Positions 35,809 through 44,707 of a stretch of 64,000 nt of DNA are shown in pieces. Positions within the stretch are counted from its first letter, which is position 1; every line of letters begins with the position of its first letter. This stretch comes from Salinimicrobium terrae DSM 17865 (GTDB taxonomy: Bacteria > Bacteroidota > Bacteroidia > Flavobacteriales > Flavobacteriaceae), in the NCBI RefSeq assembly GCF_000424665.1, contig NZ_AUKI01000001.1:48834-112833 (forward strand), read 5' to 3'. The position numbers and the translations under genes are program-made. The notes below the pieces were generated by a model. The model did no database searches, was not told the origin of the DNA, and saw nothing but the letters and a program-made list of their open reading frames with translations.

Positions 35809-36744
35809 TTATAGTTTTAATATTTCATGGTTATCGGGGTCGTAGAGAAAGTCGTATTTCCTAACCCCGCCATAACATTCGTTATCTTTTAGGTTTTGAT
35901 AGTAATTCTTTGAACCATTAAGGGCTTTAAGACCATCGTTAGTTAGAGATAATCCATTATCTGAGACGTCATAGAACGGACTAAGTTTTTCCAAAACCCT
36001 TTGCATTTGTACATCTACGTAACCATAATAACCCTGGTACTGTAAAGCATAACCAAGGAGGTGATTCATAGATTTTATTTTGTGTTCACGAATGAGTTTT
36101 AAAACATTTACTTCCAACGAATTTAAGCCGGTCTTAACACTGGGAAAGCGCTCAATATGTGCCCTTATGGAACTGGACAAGTACTCAAAATTTGTAGTTT
36201 TTTTAATTTCTGACGCCAAACGTCTTGGATTTTTACTGCAATAGAGTTCCCAGATCAATTGTGCAGTTTGAATATCCTGATCGGTTAATGAAATTTTTTG
36301 AAGGTAATGTTCTTTGAGGTGTTTAGGTGAAAGCTGAGAAAGAGGGGTCATTTCTTCCTCTCCTTTAAGCTTTCGACTGCAAACCAGTGAGAAAGGACCG
36401 CCTTTTTTATTTTGAAGCAGGAAACTAATAAGGGCAAGCATATTCATGTGGGAGAATAGATCAAACTCAAACCACAAAACTACTTCATCATAATTATTTA
36501 TAGCAGCGAGTTTCACCAGTTCACCCAGGAATTCCTGCTGGTACCTTTCCTCTGAAACCTTATATTTTTCCTGGAGAAAAGTTTTACGCAGCAGAACGAA
36601 CTCCTCGTCTCCAACATCTATTGAAGCAGGACCTTCACACAACATCTCGCGCCAGGTAATAACATCTCCCGGCAATTCTAATGTGAGGATCTGTCTTGAA
36701 AGATCGTCACCATTAGTAATATGTAAAATCTTATTTTCTTCCAT
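35809..36744 (-). CDS. DUF1835 domain protein
   Basis: A 311-residue protein matching the DUF1835 family, typified by the N-terminal ILHITNGDDLSRQI (about 5-18), VITWREMLCEGP (about 27-38) and VVLWFEFDLFSHMNML (about 93-108). A C-terminal helical part (DUF3658-like region, about 180-300) includes NSLEVNVLKLIREHKI. It is soluble and its function is unknown. The ATG at 36744 was chosen over a TTG immediately upstream. Only 2 bp separate its stop from the phosphorylase start, and it follows the SUI1 gene by 10 bp, so the genes form one transcript. Confidence 0.82.
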   Translation of the reverse strand: MEENKILHITNGDDLSRQILTLELPGDVITWREMLCEGPASIDVGDEEFVLLRKTFLQEKYKVSEERYQQEFLGELVKLAAINNYDEVVLWFEFDLFSHMNMLALISFLLQNKKGGPFSLVCSRKLKGEEEMTPLSQLSPKHLKEHYLQKISLTDQDIQTAQLIWELYCSKNPRRLASEIKKTTNFEYLSSSIRAHIERFPSVKTGLNSLEVNVLKLIREHKIKSMNHLLGYALQYQGYYGYVDVQMQRVLEKLSPFYDVSDNGLSLTNDGLKALNGSKNYYQNLKDNECYGGVRKYDFLYDPDNHEILKL

Positions 36745-36754
36745 CAAAGCCAGT

Positions 36755-37111
36755 TTATCCTCCTACGCGCTTTACTTTGTAACCAAGTTCTCTAAGATAA
36801 GACATTACCTTATCCCTCACATCTCCCTGTATAATTATTTCTCCATCTTTTACAGAACCTCCTACGCCACATTTCTTTTTCAGATCTTTACCAAGGGTAT
36901 TAAGGTCTTCCGCGCTACCAACAAAATTAGTAACAATAGTGACTTTTTTACCTGCACGACCTTTTGAACTGTAGTGTGCTTCAAGAAGTTGATCCCCGGG
37001 TTTTAAAGTTTTTTCATTTTCTTCATTACCGTGAACATCGGGTTCAAAATCTTTGTCCGTAGAGAAGACAAAACCTCCAAGATCCTCCAGCCCCATCTTT
37101 TTTTTAGCCAT
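36755..37111 (-). CDS. SUI1/YciH-family translation initiation factor-like protein
   Basis: A 118-residue protein with the eIF1/SUI1 fold. The typical region KGRAGKKVTIVTNFVG (about 50-65) is followed by LKKKCGVGGSVKDGEIIIQGD (about 77-97, split) and the final helix RDKVMSYLRELGYKVKRVGG. Bacterial SUI1/YciH proteins can bind the 30S subunit and increase start-codon fidelity, which may matter in this leaderless/SD-poor phylum, but this is inference. The N-terminal 40 residues are variable and acidic. Confidence 0.9.
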   Translation of the reverse strand: MAKKKMGLEDLGGFVFSTDKDFEPDVHGNEENEKTLKPGDQLLEAHYSSKGRAGKKVTIVTNFVGSAEDLNTLGKDLKKKCGVGGSVKDGEIIIQGDVRDKVMSYLRELGYKVKRVGG

Positions 37112-37115
37112 GGAA

Positions 37116-38069
37116 TTATTTTTTGAGTCCTATCTCAACCAACCGCTGGTGAAGAAATTCTCCGGCAGTAATATCAGGATAAGTTTTTGGATGCTCGTCA
37201 TCAATACATTCTTCTAAACAATTAAGCGGCATCTCACTGCGCGGATGCATAAAAAAAGGAATTGAATATCTCGGTTTATTCCACTCTTCTTTGGGGGGAT
37301 TGACGACCCTGTGAATTGTGCTTCGAAGTTTGTTGTTTGTATGCCTTTCCAGCATATCCCCTACATTTATCACTAATTCATCCTCGTTTGGAACGGCATC
37401 TATCCATTCCCCGTCTTTTCTAAGCACCTGTAAACCTCCTGTAGATGCACCCATTAATAGCGTAATAAGGTTGATGTCACCATGAGCTCCTGCCCGTACT
37501 GCACCTTTAGGCTCTTCTGTAATAGGAGGGTAGTGAATGGGCCGAAGAATACTGTTCCCATTACTTGCCCAATGGTCAAAATAAAATTCATCTAAACCAA
37601 TATAAAGAGCAAGTGCTCTTAAAACATAGATTCCGGTCTTCTCCAGCATCCGGTACGCTTCCATCCCGGTATGGTTAAAATCCGGTAGCTCTTCTACCTG
37701 CACATTGTCCGGATATTCTTCAGTAAGATTTGCATCTTTAGAAGGTTCCTGACCAAAATGCCAGAATTCTTTAAGATCTCCCTCTTTTTTTCCTTTAGCA
37801 TGTTCCTTTCCGAAGGAAATATATCCCCGTTGACCTGCCAGACCCTCAATTTCATATTTTCGTTTGGTTTCGAGCGGAAGAGCAAAGAAATTTTTCACTT
37901 CTTTATATAGCTCGTCCACGAGGTTGTCACTTAAGAAATGATTTTTTAAGACAACAAAACCAATTTCTTCGTAGGCTTTACCTATCTCATTTACAAATTT
38001 CTGTTTTCTCTGCGGGTCATCAGACAAGAAGTCTGCGAGGTCAACACTTGGAATGTTGTTCATTTCCAT
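37116..38069 (-). CDS. 2-oxoglutarate/Fe(II)-dependent oxygenase (isopenicillin N synthase-like)
   Basis: A 317-residue 2OG-Fe(II) dioxygenase of the IPNS/gibberellin oxidase type. It has the DIOX_N region (IPSVDLADFLSDDPQRKQKF and EIGFVVLKNHFL) and the jelly-roll core with HGDINLITLL (HxD iron ligands, about 199-208), the distal His in RSTIHRVVNPP (about 255-265) and the 2OG-binding RYSIPFF (Arg/Ser). The substrate is unknown. An in-frame GTG at 38093 overlaps a minus-strand -7 element, so the ATG at 38069 is preferred; another ATG lies two codons later. Its neighbours give no metabolic hint. Confidence 0.9.
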   Translation of the reverse strand: MEMNNIPSVDLADFLSDDPQRKQKFVNEIGKAYEEIGFVVLKNHFLSDNLVDELYKEVKNFFALPLETKRKYEIEGLAGQRGYISFGKEHAKGKKEGDLKEFWHFGQEPSKDANLTEEYPDNVQVEELPDFNHTGMEAYRMLEKTGIYVLRALALYIGLDEFYFDHWASNGNSILRPIHYPPITEEPKGAVRAGAHGDINLITLLMGASTGGLQVLRKDGEWIDAVPNEDELVINVGDMLERHTNNKLRSTIHRVVNPPKEEWNKPRYSIPFFMHPRSEMPLNCLEECIDDEHPKTYPDITAGEFLHQRLVEIGLKK

Positions 38070-38092
38070 AAGATATTGTTTTATATACCTCA

Positions 38093-38100
38093 CAAAGTTA
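38093..38100 (-). promoter_or_regulatory. -7 promoter element for the oxygenase operon
   Basis: Minus-strand TAACTTTG matches TAnnTTTG. Transcription would start near 38086, about 17 nt before the preferred ATG of the oxygenase. The -33 box is not evident. Confidence 0.4.
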
Positions 38101-38164
38101 AATAAAATACTTAGAGTGGACTTGGCTTTAAATTTTTCTTAATAACAAGGAGTTCTATTTTAAG

Positions 38165-38172
38165 TACATTTG
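38165..38172 (+). promoter_or_regulatory. -7 promoter element for the E1 dehydrogenase gene
   Basis: TACATTTG matches TAnnTTTG and would start transcription near 38179, leaving about 12 nt before the ATG at 38191. It overlaps the in-frame TTG at 38170, which therefore cannot be the start codon. Confidence 0.4.
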
Positions 38173-38190
38173 ATAAACCAATTATTAAAT

Positions 38191-40200
38191 ATGGAAATCA
38201 GTCAAACTCCATTCCAATCCAACATAAAATTCAACAGGACCAATTTTGAGGATGAACAACTACTTAAAATTTATAAAGCTCTTTTAAAGCCACGACTCAT
38301 TGAGGAGAAGATGTTGGTTCTTCTTCGACAGGGGAAAATATCCAAATGGTTTAGCGGCATAGGTCAGGAAGCGATTTCTATTGGAGTAACACTTTCTCTT
38401 CACAATGATGAATATATTCTCCCAATGCATCGCAACCTGGGAGTTTTTACAACCAGGGAGATTCCTCTTCACAGGCTTTTTGCCCAATGGCAAGGAAAAG
38501 CCCCGGGGTTTACGAAAGGGAGAGATCGCAGTTTTCATTTTGGAACCCAGGAATATAAGATTATTGGGATGATCTCCCATTTAGGCCCTCAGCTTGGAGT
38601 TGCCGATGGAATTGCCCTGGCACACAAACTTCAAAAAGAGCAAAAAGTAACCGCAGTTTTTACGGGTGAAGGAGGGACCAGTGAAGGAGATTTTCATGAA
38701 GCTCTTAATATAGCATCGGTTTGGAAGCTCCCGGTGCTGTTCTGCATTGAGAATAATGGCTACGGACTTTCCACTCCAACTTCCGAGCAATTTAACTGTG
38801 AACATATTGCAGATCGTGCCGTTGGTTACGGTATGGAATCCCATATAATTGACGGGAATAATATTCTTGAGGTGCACGAGAAAGTTTCTCAGCTGGCCGA
38901 AAGCATGCGGAATAATCCTCGTCCGGTTCTGGTTGAATTTAAGACTTTCAGGATGAGGGGACATGAAGAAGCCAGCGGAACAAAATATGTTCCCGATCAA
39001 TTGATGGAGGAGTGGGCTAAAAAAGATCCTGTGGACAACTTCAGACAATTTCTGTTGGCCGAAAATATTCTTTCTGAAGATCTTGATTCCAAACTTAAAA
39101 TGGAGATCAAGAAGGAAGTAGATGAAGATCTCAAAAGCGCAAACTCTGAAGCTGCTATTGAATTTAATAAAAGTAAAGAGTTAAATGATGTTTACAAAGA
39201 GTTTGTTTATGAGGATATTAAACCTTCAGAAGAAACTGAAGAACTTAGGTTCATAGATGCAGTTTCACAGGGATTAAAACAATCCATGGTGCGACATGAA
39301 AACCTGGTTCTCATGGGTCAGGATATTGCAGATTACGGCGGAGTATTTAAGATCACAGAGAATTTTCTTGAGGAATTTGGGAAAGAAAGAGTACGAAATA
39401 CTCCAATTTGTGAATCTGGTATAGTGGAAACCGCCATGGGACTTTCTATCGCAGGTATGAAAGCCATGGTAGAGATGCAATTTTCTGATTTTGTGAGTTC
39501 GGGTTTTAATCCGATTGTAAATTATCTGGCCAAGGTCCATTACCGATGGGGCCAAAATGCCGATGTTGTTATAAGAATGCCCTGCGGGGCGGGAGTGGGA
39601 GCAGGACCGTTCCATAGTCAGACTAACGAAGCCTGGTTTACTAAAACTCCGGGTTTGAAAGTGGTTTATCCTGCATTTCCCTATGATGCTAAAGGCTTAT
39701 TGAACACTGCATTTAATGATCCAAATCCTGTGCTCTTCTTTGAGCATAAAGCCCTTTACCGCAGCATAAGACAACAGGTGCCAAAAAACTACTACACCCT
39801 ACCATTTGGAAAAGCTGCCCTACTGAGAGAAGGGGAAGATGTGACGGTGATTAGTTTTGGGGCAGCAGTTCACTGGGCCCTGGAGATCCTCGAGGCAAAC
39901 CCCGACATAAAAGCCGATCTACTTGACCTGCGTACTTTGCAGCCACTCGACAGCGAAGCTATATTTTCTTCAGTTAAAAAGACGGGAAAAGTCATCATTC
40001 TACAGGAGGATAGTTTATTTGGAGGGATAGGAGCAGATATTGCTGCTATAATTGGGGAGGATTGTTTTGAATTTTTAGATGCTCCGGTAATGCGCGTAGG
40101 AGGTCTCGAAACTCCTATTCCATTCTCAAAAGCTCTGGAAGAAGGATATCTTCCAAAAAAGCGGTTTGAGGAGAAACTTTTCGAATTATTGAAGTATTAA
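38191..40200 (+). CDS. 2-oxoacid dehydrogenase E1, fused alpha and beta subunits
   Basis: A 669-residue thiamine-diphosphate E1 enzyme combining alpha (about 20-330) and beta (about 345-669) parts in one chain. The alpha part has RQGKISKWFSGIGQEAISIG and the TPP/Mg motif (FTGEGGTSEGDFHEALN to IENNGYGLS), and the beta part has MGQDIADYGGVFKIT, RNTPICESGIVETAMGLSIAG and MPCGAGVGAGPFHSQTNEAW (split). It is of the branched-chain or general 2-oxoacid type, decarboxylating the substrate and passing the acyl group to a lipoyl E2 that is encoded elsewhere. Fused E1 proteins of this kind are common in Bacteroidota. Promoter position supports the ATG at 38191. Confidence 0.93.
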   Translation: MEISQTPFQSNIKFNRTNFEDEQLLKIYKALLKPRLIEEKMLVLLRQGKISKWFSGIGQEAISIGVTLSLHNDEYILPMHRNLGVFTTREIPLHRLFAQWQGKAPGFTKGRDRSFHFGTQEYKIIGMISHLGPQLGVADGIALAHKLQKEQKVTAVFTGEGGTSEGDFHEALNIASVWKLPVLFCIENNGYGLSTPTSEQFNCEHIADRAVGYGMESHIIDGNNILEVHEKVSQLAESMRNNPRPVLVEFKTFRMRGHEEASGTKYVPDQLMEEWAKKDPVDNFRQFLLAENILSEDLDSKLKMEIKKEVDEDLKSANSEAAIEFNKSKELNDVYKEFVYEDIKPSEETEELRFIDAVSQGLKQSMVRHENLVLMGQDIADYGGVFKITENFLEEFGKERVRNTPICESGIVETAMGLSIAGMKAMVEMQFSDFVSSGFNPIVNYLAKVHYRWGQNADVVIRMPCGAGVGAGPFHSQTNEAWFTKTPGLKVVYPAFPYDAKGLLNTAFNDPNPVLFFEHKALYRSIRQQVPKNYYTLPFGKAALLREGEDVTVISFGAAVHWALEILEANPDIKADLLDLRTLQPLDSEAIFSSVKKTGKVIILQEDSLFGGIGADIAAIIGEDCFEFLDAPVMRVGGLETPIPFSKALEEGYLPKKRFEEKLFELLKY

Positions 40201-40329
40201 GAAAGAATTGGCTTCGTTTTTAAATTGTTAGGATATCTTTACAAAAAAGTTGTTAAATAAGTAATAATCTTTTGTGTGACGGGTGGTCGAAACGTAATTT
40301 AGAGTAACTAATCACTAAAACCTTAAATT

Positions 40330-40491
40330 ATGATACGATTAATCGTTATCTTTTTAATCATTGCAATTATTGCTGCCATTTTTGGATTTGGTGGAATTGC
40401 AGAAGGTGCTGCCGATATCGCGCAAATCATCTTTTACATCTTCCTTGTATTATTGGTTATAGCACTAATAAGTAGACTTTTCAGAAGATAA
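40330..40491 (+). CDS. DUF1328/YtjA-family small membrane protein
   Basis: A 53-residue open frame: a first hydrophobic helix ([19 protein letters not shown]), the conserved [19 protein letters not shown] motif and a basic end (SRLFRR). This matches the DUF1328/YtjA small-protein family, which has two short membrane helices around a GIAxGAAxIAK-type motif. Some family members are induced by envelope or osmotic stress in other bacteria; no such evidence is visible here. It is a monocistronic gene between the E1 dehydrogenase and the lipoprotein pair. Confidence 0.88.
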   Translation: MIRLIVIFLIIAIIAAIFGFGGIAEGAADIAQIIFYIFLVLLVIALISRLFRR

Positions 40492-40573
40492 TTGTAGAGA
40501 GAACAAATCCGGTGTCAGTTGAAACTTTGAATAGTCCTGACATTGGATTTTTTTATTAATCAAAAATAGAAGA

Positions 40574-41050
40574 ATGAAAAAAGTTGGTTTTTTAATTTTA
40601 AGTGTGTTTTTCCTAGTTTCCTGCGGCTCAAGTCGTGTTGAAAATGATGCAAGGGCTACCATAAATGGAGATTGGCAATTGACTGATATTACCTACCCTG
40701 GTAATGACCAAAATGTACAGGTATCGCTCCTCAATGATGTTCCTGCGAGATGTCTTGAAGGCAGTACCTGGAATTTTATTTCGAACAATAACACAGGATC
40801 TTTTGTTAATTCAGGGATCAATTGTGATTCCGAAACCGAATTCTTTATTTGGTCTATAGATGGCTCTAATGCTGCTATGGGTAACTATGATCTTATGTTC
40901 AAACCTACCAATGCCGACCATAAATCTGAAACCGGTAATCAAGGTTACAGGATAAATCTTACTCAACTTTCCGGTGACCAAATGACCTGGGAACAAACAG
41001 TAAGTTTTGAAGGAAAACCTTTTACCATTAGAATGAACTTTAATAAATAA
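40574..41050 (+). CDS. Lipocalin-like lipoprotein
   Basis: A 158-residue protein with a lipoprotein signal peptide (MKKVGFLILSVFFLVSCGSS, lipidated Cys at about 17). The mature part contains the lipocalin-like core INGDWQLTDITYPG (about 34-47), and SLLNDVPARCLEGSTWNFIS, and ends in beta strands (MTWEQTVSFEGKPFTIRMNF). It fits the short lipocalin_4/5-like lipoproteins of Flavobacteria found next to OmpA-type lipoproteins. It lies 11 bp upstream of the OmpA gene, so the pair is an operon; joint role in the outer envelope or in stress is likely but unproven. Confidence 0.8.
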   Translation: MKKVGFLILSVFFLVSCGSSRVENDARATINGDWQLTDITYPGNDQNVQVSLLNDVPARCLEGSTWNFISNNNTGSFVNSGINCDSETEFFIWSIDGSNAAMGNYDLMFKPTNADHKSETGNQGYRINLTQLSGDQMTWEQTVSFEGKPFTIRMNFNK

Positions 41051-41061
41051 AAGAAACTACT

Positions 41062-41757
41062 ATGAAAATGAAACAGAATAGATTATTTGCCTTTTTATTT
41101 GCAGCACTTATCACGTTAGCGGGATGTGATGCCACAAGAAATGCGAATAATAAACAAAAAGGAACCGTCATAGGTGCATCAGGTGGTGCAGTTATTGGAG
41201 GGGTTGTAGGTAACAATGTAGGAGAAGGGAATACCGCACTTGGTGCCATTATTGGTGGTGTTGTAGGTGGTGCTGCCGGTGCATACATTGGTAACCGAAT
41301 GGACGAACAGGCTCAGGAGATCGAACAGGAGATCCCGGGAGCAGAAGTTGAAAGAGTTGGTGAAGGTATTAACGTAACATTTGATGAAACCAGCGGAGTA
41401 TATTTCGCTTCAGAGGAATATGCCATTGAAGGAGAGTCTAGAGAAGCATTATTAAAGCTTGCTAATATTTTTGAAGAATACCCAGATACTAATATTTTGG
41501 TTGAAGGGCATACAGACAGCTCTGGAAGTGATGCGTATAATTATACTCTTTCTAAGAACAGAGCACAGGCTGTAACCGATTTTCTTACCAGTCATGGAAT
41601 CTCTTCAGGAAGAATTGATACAAAATGGTATGGTGAGACTCAGCCAAAATATGATAACTCTACCGTAGAAGGTCGTTCTAAGAACCGTAGAGTGGAACTT
41701 GCGATCGTAGCTAGCGAGGAGCTTGTAGAAGAGGCAAAACAAAAGGCCGGCAATTAA
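41062..41757 (+). CDS. OmpA-family lipoprotein with glycine-zipper domain
   Basis: A 231-residue lipoprotein: lipobox ALITLAGCDAT (Cys about 22), a glycine-zipper region (about 34-76, with GASGGAVIGGVVGNNVGEG and IIGGVVGGAAGAYIGNRMDE) that may insert in a membrane, and a C-terminal OmpA domain that binds peptidoglycan (about 115-225: NILVEGHTDSSGSDAYNYTLSK split, then SKNRRVELAI). Such YiaD-like proteins tie the outer membrane to the cell wall. A strong terminator follows immediately. Confidence 0.92.
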   Translation: MKMKQNRLFAFLFAALITLAGCDATRNANNKQKGTVIGASGGAVIGGVVGNNVGEGNTALGAIIGGVVGGAAGAYIGNRMDEQAQEIEQEIPGAEVERVGEGINVTFDETSGVYFASEEYAIEGESREALLKLANIFEEYPDTNILVEGHTDSSGSDAYNYTLSKNRAQAVTDFLTSHGISSGRIDTKWYGETQPKYDNSTVEGRSKNRRVELAIVASEELVEEAKQKAGN

Positions 41758-41777
41758 TATTCCGGATTAAAGTAAAA

Positions 41778-41801
41778 AACCCGGTTTTGCCGGGTTTTTT
41801 T
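41778..41801 (+). terminator. Intrinsic terminator
   Basis: A perfect 7-bp GC-rich stem (41778-41784 AACCCGG with 41790-41796 CCGGGTT), a TTTTG loop and a T-tract to 41801. It ends the lipoprotein operon and isolates the downstream polyketide cluster. Confidence 0.9.
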
Positions 41802-41819
41802 ATTCCTTATAAAACCGAA

Positions 41820-42938
41820 ATGATTAACAGCAATATCATCATTGTGGGCGGTGGCCTTGCAGGTTTGACTGCTGCAATACACCTGGCTCAAAAAGGACAA
41901 AAAATCACTCTTTTTGAGAAAGACAGTTTTCCGCATCACAAGGTATGTGGTGAATATCTTTCCCGGGAAGTAAAACCTTACCTGGATGATCTGGAAATCA
42001 ACCTGGAGAAATTGAAACCTAAAAATCTCGATCGGCTTTTATATAGTACGCCTTCAGGACGGTCTATTGAAGTTGACCTACCTTTAGGTGCCTTAGGAGT
42101 CAGTCGTTATGCTCTGGATGAATTGCTTTATGAAACAGCCAAAGCTAACGGGGTAGAAGTGTTGCAGGAAAAGGTCACGGAAATCACATTTTTAAAAGAC
42201 CGGTTTAAAGTTACTTCTTCCGAAGGAGAATATTCAGCCGGTTATGTTTTGGGTGGCTTCGGAAAAAGATCGCTCCTGGACAAAAATCTCAACAGAGAAT
42301 TTTTTAAAGAGGCGGCACCATGGGTGGCAGTAAAAAGCCATTATCAACTGAAGGATTTTCCCGATGATCTTGTAGCATTGCACAACTTCAAAGGCGGCTA
42401 CTGCGGACTCTCCCGCACAGAATCAGGTAATATTAACATGTGTTACCTGGCCACTTATGAAAGTTTTAAAGCTCATAAAGATCCTGAGATATTCAATGAA
42501 AAAGTACTTCGGAAAAACCCATTTTTGAATAATTTCTTAGCTGAAGCTTCGCCGGTCTTTGAACAACCCTTAACTATTGCACAAATTTCCTTCAGTAAAA
42601 AAGAGGCGGTTAAGGATCATGTTCTTATGATGGGAGATACAGCCGGACTCATTCACCCCTTGTGCGGGAATGGAATGGCTATAGCAATTCACAGTGCTAA
42701 AATAGCTTCTGAAGAGATTTTAAAGCATTTTAAAACAGGGAACAGCCGGGAAGAAATGGAAAATGCATATAAGGAACGTTGGGATAAAATTTTTAGCCAA
42801 AGATTTAGAACAGCTTTCTGGCTACAAAAGATCCTGCTCAGCGAAAATCTGGCAGAAATTTCACAGACACTTATTTCGACTATGCCATTTCTGCTTCCAA
42901 AGATCATTAAAAAAACACATGGAGAACCAATCGTTTAA
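41820..42938 (+). CDS. FAD-dependent oxidoreductase of the polyketide cluster
   Basis: A 372-residue flavoprotein of the geranylgeranyl reductase/aromatic hydroxylase superfamily. It has the dinucleotide-binding GGGLAGLTAAIHLAQKG (about 10-26), the HKVCGEYLS segment (about 40-48) and a second FAD motif VLMMGDTAGLIHPLCGNGMA (about 268-287). In this position it parallels SrsC of the Streptomyces srs phenolic-lipid operon, which hydroxylates an alkylresorcinol, so it may oxidise the polyketide ring; a reductase role is the alternative. Its TAA stop shares its final A with the methyltransferase start codon, so translation is coupled. A TTG 33 bp upstream lies inside the terminator and was rejected as start. 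Confidence 0.88.
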   Translation: MINSNIIIVGGGLAGLTAAIHLAQKGQKITLFEKDSFPHHKVCGEYLSREVKPYLDDLEINLEKLKPKNLDRLLYSTPSGRSIEVDLPLGALGVSRYALDELLYETAKANGVEVLQEKVTEITFLKDRFKVTSSEGEYSAGYVLGGFGKRSLLDKNLNREFFKEAAPWVAVKSHYQLKDFPDDLVALHNFKGGYCGLSRTESGNINMCYLATYESFKAHKDPEIFNEKVLRKNPFLNNFLAEASPVFEQPLTIAQISFSKKEAVKDHVLMMGDTAGLIHPLCGNGMAIAIHSAKIASEEILKHFKTGNSREEMENAYKERWDKIFSQRFRTAFWLQKILLSENLAEISQTLISTMPFLLPKIIKKTHGEPIV

Positions 42939-43645
42939 TGGTAAATACACGAAATAGATCAAACCAAAAGGAGATCATGGACGATCTCGATATGCAGGGG
43001 GAAGAGCTCGAGAAAACGCTGCAGGATCTCGACAAAGTAAACCGATGGTTGGGTGGTAATGAAATCACGTTGGAAGGAGTGAAGAAACTTCTAAAAAGCT
43101 GCTGTTATAAGCGGCCCATCAGGATCATTGATGTAGGCTGTGGCAATGGCAGTATTCTTAAAGAGGTAGCAGATTTTGGTCGAAAAACGGGGGAGAAGTT
43201 TGAGCTTCTTGGAGTTGACGCCAATACGAATGCAATGTCGATTGCAGAGAAAAATCTTTCGGCTTATCCTGAAGTTTCTTTCCGTGGTATGGATGTGTTT
43301 TCAGAAGAATTTAAAGCCCTGGAAGCAGATATAATTTTGTGTACCTTGACCCTGCATCATTTTACAAATGGGCAAATAAGGGAGCTAATGAAGATCTTTA
43401 CTCAAAAGGCTGAACTTGGAATAGTCATTAATGATTTAAAAAGAAGCCGGTCTGCTTACTACCTCTTTCAGGCATTTTGTGCGGCTTTTGGAATAAGGGA
43501 GGTCAATCGCAAAGATGGTCTAACATCTATCCTTAGAAGTTTTAAAAAAGAGGAACTTGAGGAGTTTGGAAAAGAATTAAATGTAAGTCGGCAGGAGATT
43601 AATTTAAAGTGGGCTTTCAGGTATCAATGGATACTGTATAATTAG
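42938..43645 (+). CDS. SAM-dependent methyltransferase of the polyketide cluster
   Basis: A 235-residue class I methyltransferase. Motif I is IRIIDVGCGNGSILKE (about 61-76), the acidic residue of motif II is in LLGVDANTNAMSIAEKN (about 90-106), and LCTLTLHHFTNG (about 131-142) fits the motif IV region. An N-terminal helix (about 18-38) precedes the core. By analogy with SrsB it could O- or C-methylate a resorcinol or pyrone made by the adjacent type III synthase. The start codon overlaps the FAD gene stop, and the synthase gene begins 9 bp after its end. Confidence 0.88.
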   Translation: MVNTRNRSNQKEIMDDLDMQGEELEKTLQDLDKVNRWLGGNEITLEGVKKLLKSCCYKRPIRIIDVGCGNGSILKEVADFGRKTGEKFELLGVDANTNAMSIAEKNLSAYPEVSFRGMDVFSEEFKALEADIILCTLTLHHFTNGQIRELMKIFTQKAELGIVINDLKRSRSAYYLFQAFCAAFGIREVNRKDGLTSILRSFKKEELEEFGKELNVSRQEINLKWAFRYQWILYN

Positions 43646-43654
43646 AAAAAAAGA

Positions 43655-44707
43655 ATGAGTGTAAAAATAACGACAGTAGCAAAACAACTTCCGGAGTATT
43701 CCCGTGAAACGGCAGAGGTCATTCCATTTGTAGAGACCTGGCTTGACGGACAGGAGGAGAGGTATAAAAGAAAAGTGATCAAGATCTTTGAGGGAGCTGC
43801 GGTCGATAAGCGATATTCTATTATGGAACCTTCGGAAGTCTTTACAGCGACTTCATTTGAAGATAAGAACAGGATCTATTCCCGGGAAGTAAAAAAATTA
43901 GGTTCAAAAGTGCTGAAAAAGGCCCTGGAGCAATCAAATTGGGAGGCTGAATCTATTGATTACATCATTACCGTTAGCTGCACCGGAATTATGATCCCGT
44001 CGTTGGATGCTTACCTTATAAATGAATTGCAAATGCGACAGGACGTTGTTCGTCTTCCTGTCACAGAAATGGGATGTGCCGCCGGAATTTCAGGAATGAT
44101 CTACGCCAACAATTTTTTAAAAGCCAATCCCGGAAAAAGAGCTGCAGTTATTGCGGTTGAGAGTCCCACAGCTACTTTTCAGCTGGAGGATTTTTCAATG
44201 GCAAATATGGTTAGCGCGGCAATTTTTGGGGACGGTGCTGCCTGTGTCCTCATGTCTTCGGAAGAAGATGCCAGGGGACCAAAAATCGTGGGAGATGATA
44301 TGTACCATTTTTTTGATGCCACAAATCTTATGGGTTTTGACCTCACAGATCTCGGACTGAAAATGGTGCTGGATCCCGCTGTACCACAAACTATTGCCGA
44401 TCATTTCCCAAACATAATTCATCCCTTCCTGAAGAAAAATAATACATCCATTGAGAATGTGGACCACCTTATTTTCCATCCCGGAGGAAAAAAAATTGTG
44501 CAAACAGTTGAGGATCTTTTTGGTAAATTAGGTAAGAACATAGATGATACTAAGGAAGTGCTCAGGCTTTACGGAAATATGAGCAGCGCAACAGTGCTTT
44601 ATGTTCTTGAAAGATTTTTAAACCGGCCGATAGAAACAGGGGAGCAGGGACTCATGCTGAGTTTTGGACCCGGATTTTCGGCTCAAAAAATATTGTTGGA
44701 ATGGTAA
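43655..44707 (+). CDS. Type III polyketide synthase
   Basis: A 350-residue chalcone/stilbene synthase-type enzyme, the core of the cluster. All three catalytic residues are in place: Cys141 in EMGCAAGISGM, His275 in LIFHPGGKK and Asn308 in LYGNMSSATVLYVLERF. It extends a starter acyl group with malonyl-CoA without an ACP on the extender and cyclises to a resorcinol, pyrone or phloroglucinol. The neighbouring ACP and fatty-acid-type enzymes suggest that the starter is a specially made ACP-bound acyl chain, as for alkylresorcinol synthases. The stop overlaps the enoyl reductase start by 7 bp. It belongs to the bacterial type III group that also includes alkylpyrone synthases; product identity is unknown. 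Confidence 0.93.
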   Translation: MSVKITTVAKQLPEYSRETAEVIPFVETWLDGQEERYKRKVIKIFEGAAVDKRYSIMEPSEVFTATSFEDKNRIYSREVKKLGSKVLKKALEQSNWEAESIDYIITVSCTGIMIPSLDAYLINELQMRQDVVRLPVTEMGCAAGISGMIYANNFLKANPGKRAAVIAVESPTATFQLEDFSMANMVSAAIFGDGAACVLMSSEEDARGPKIVGDDMYHFFDATNLMGFDLTDLGLKMVLDPAVPQTIADHFPNIIHPFLKKNNTSIENVDHLIFHPGGKKIVQTVEDLFGKLGKNIDDTKEVLRLYGNMSSATVLYVLERFLNRPIETGEQGLMLSFGPGFSAQKILLEW

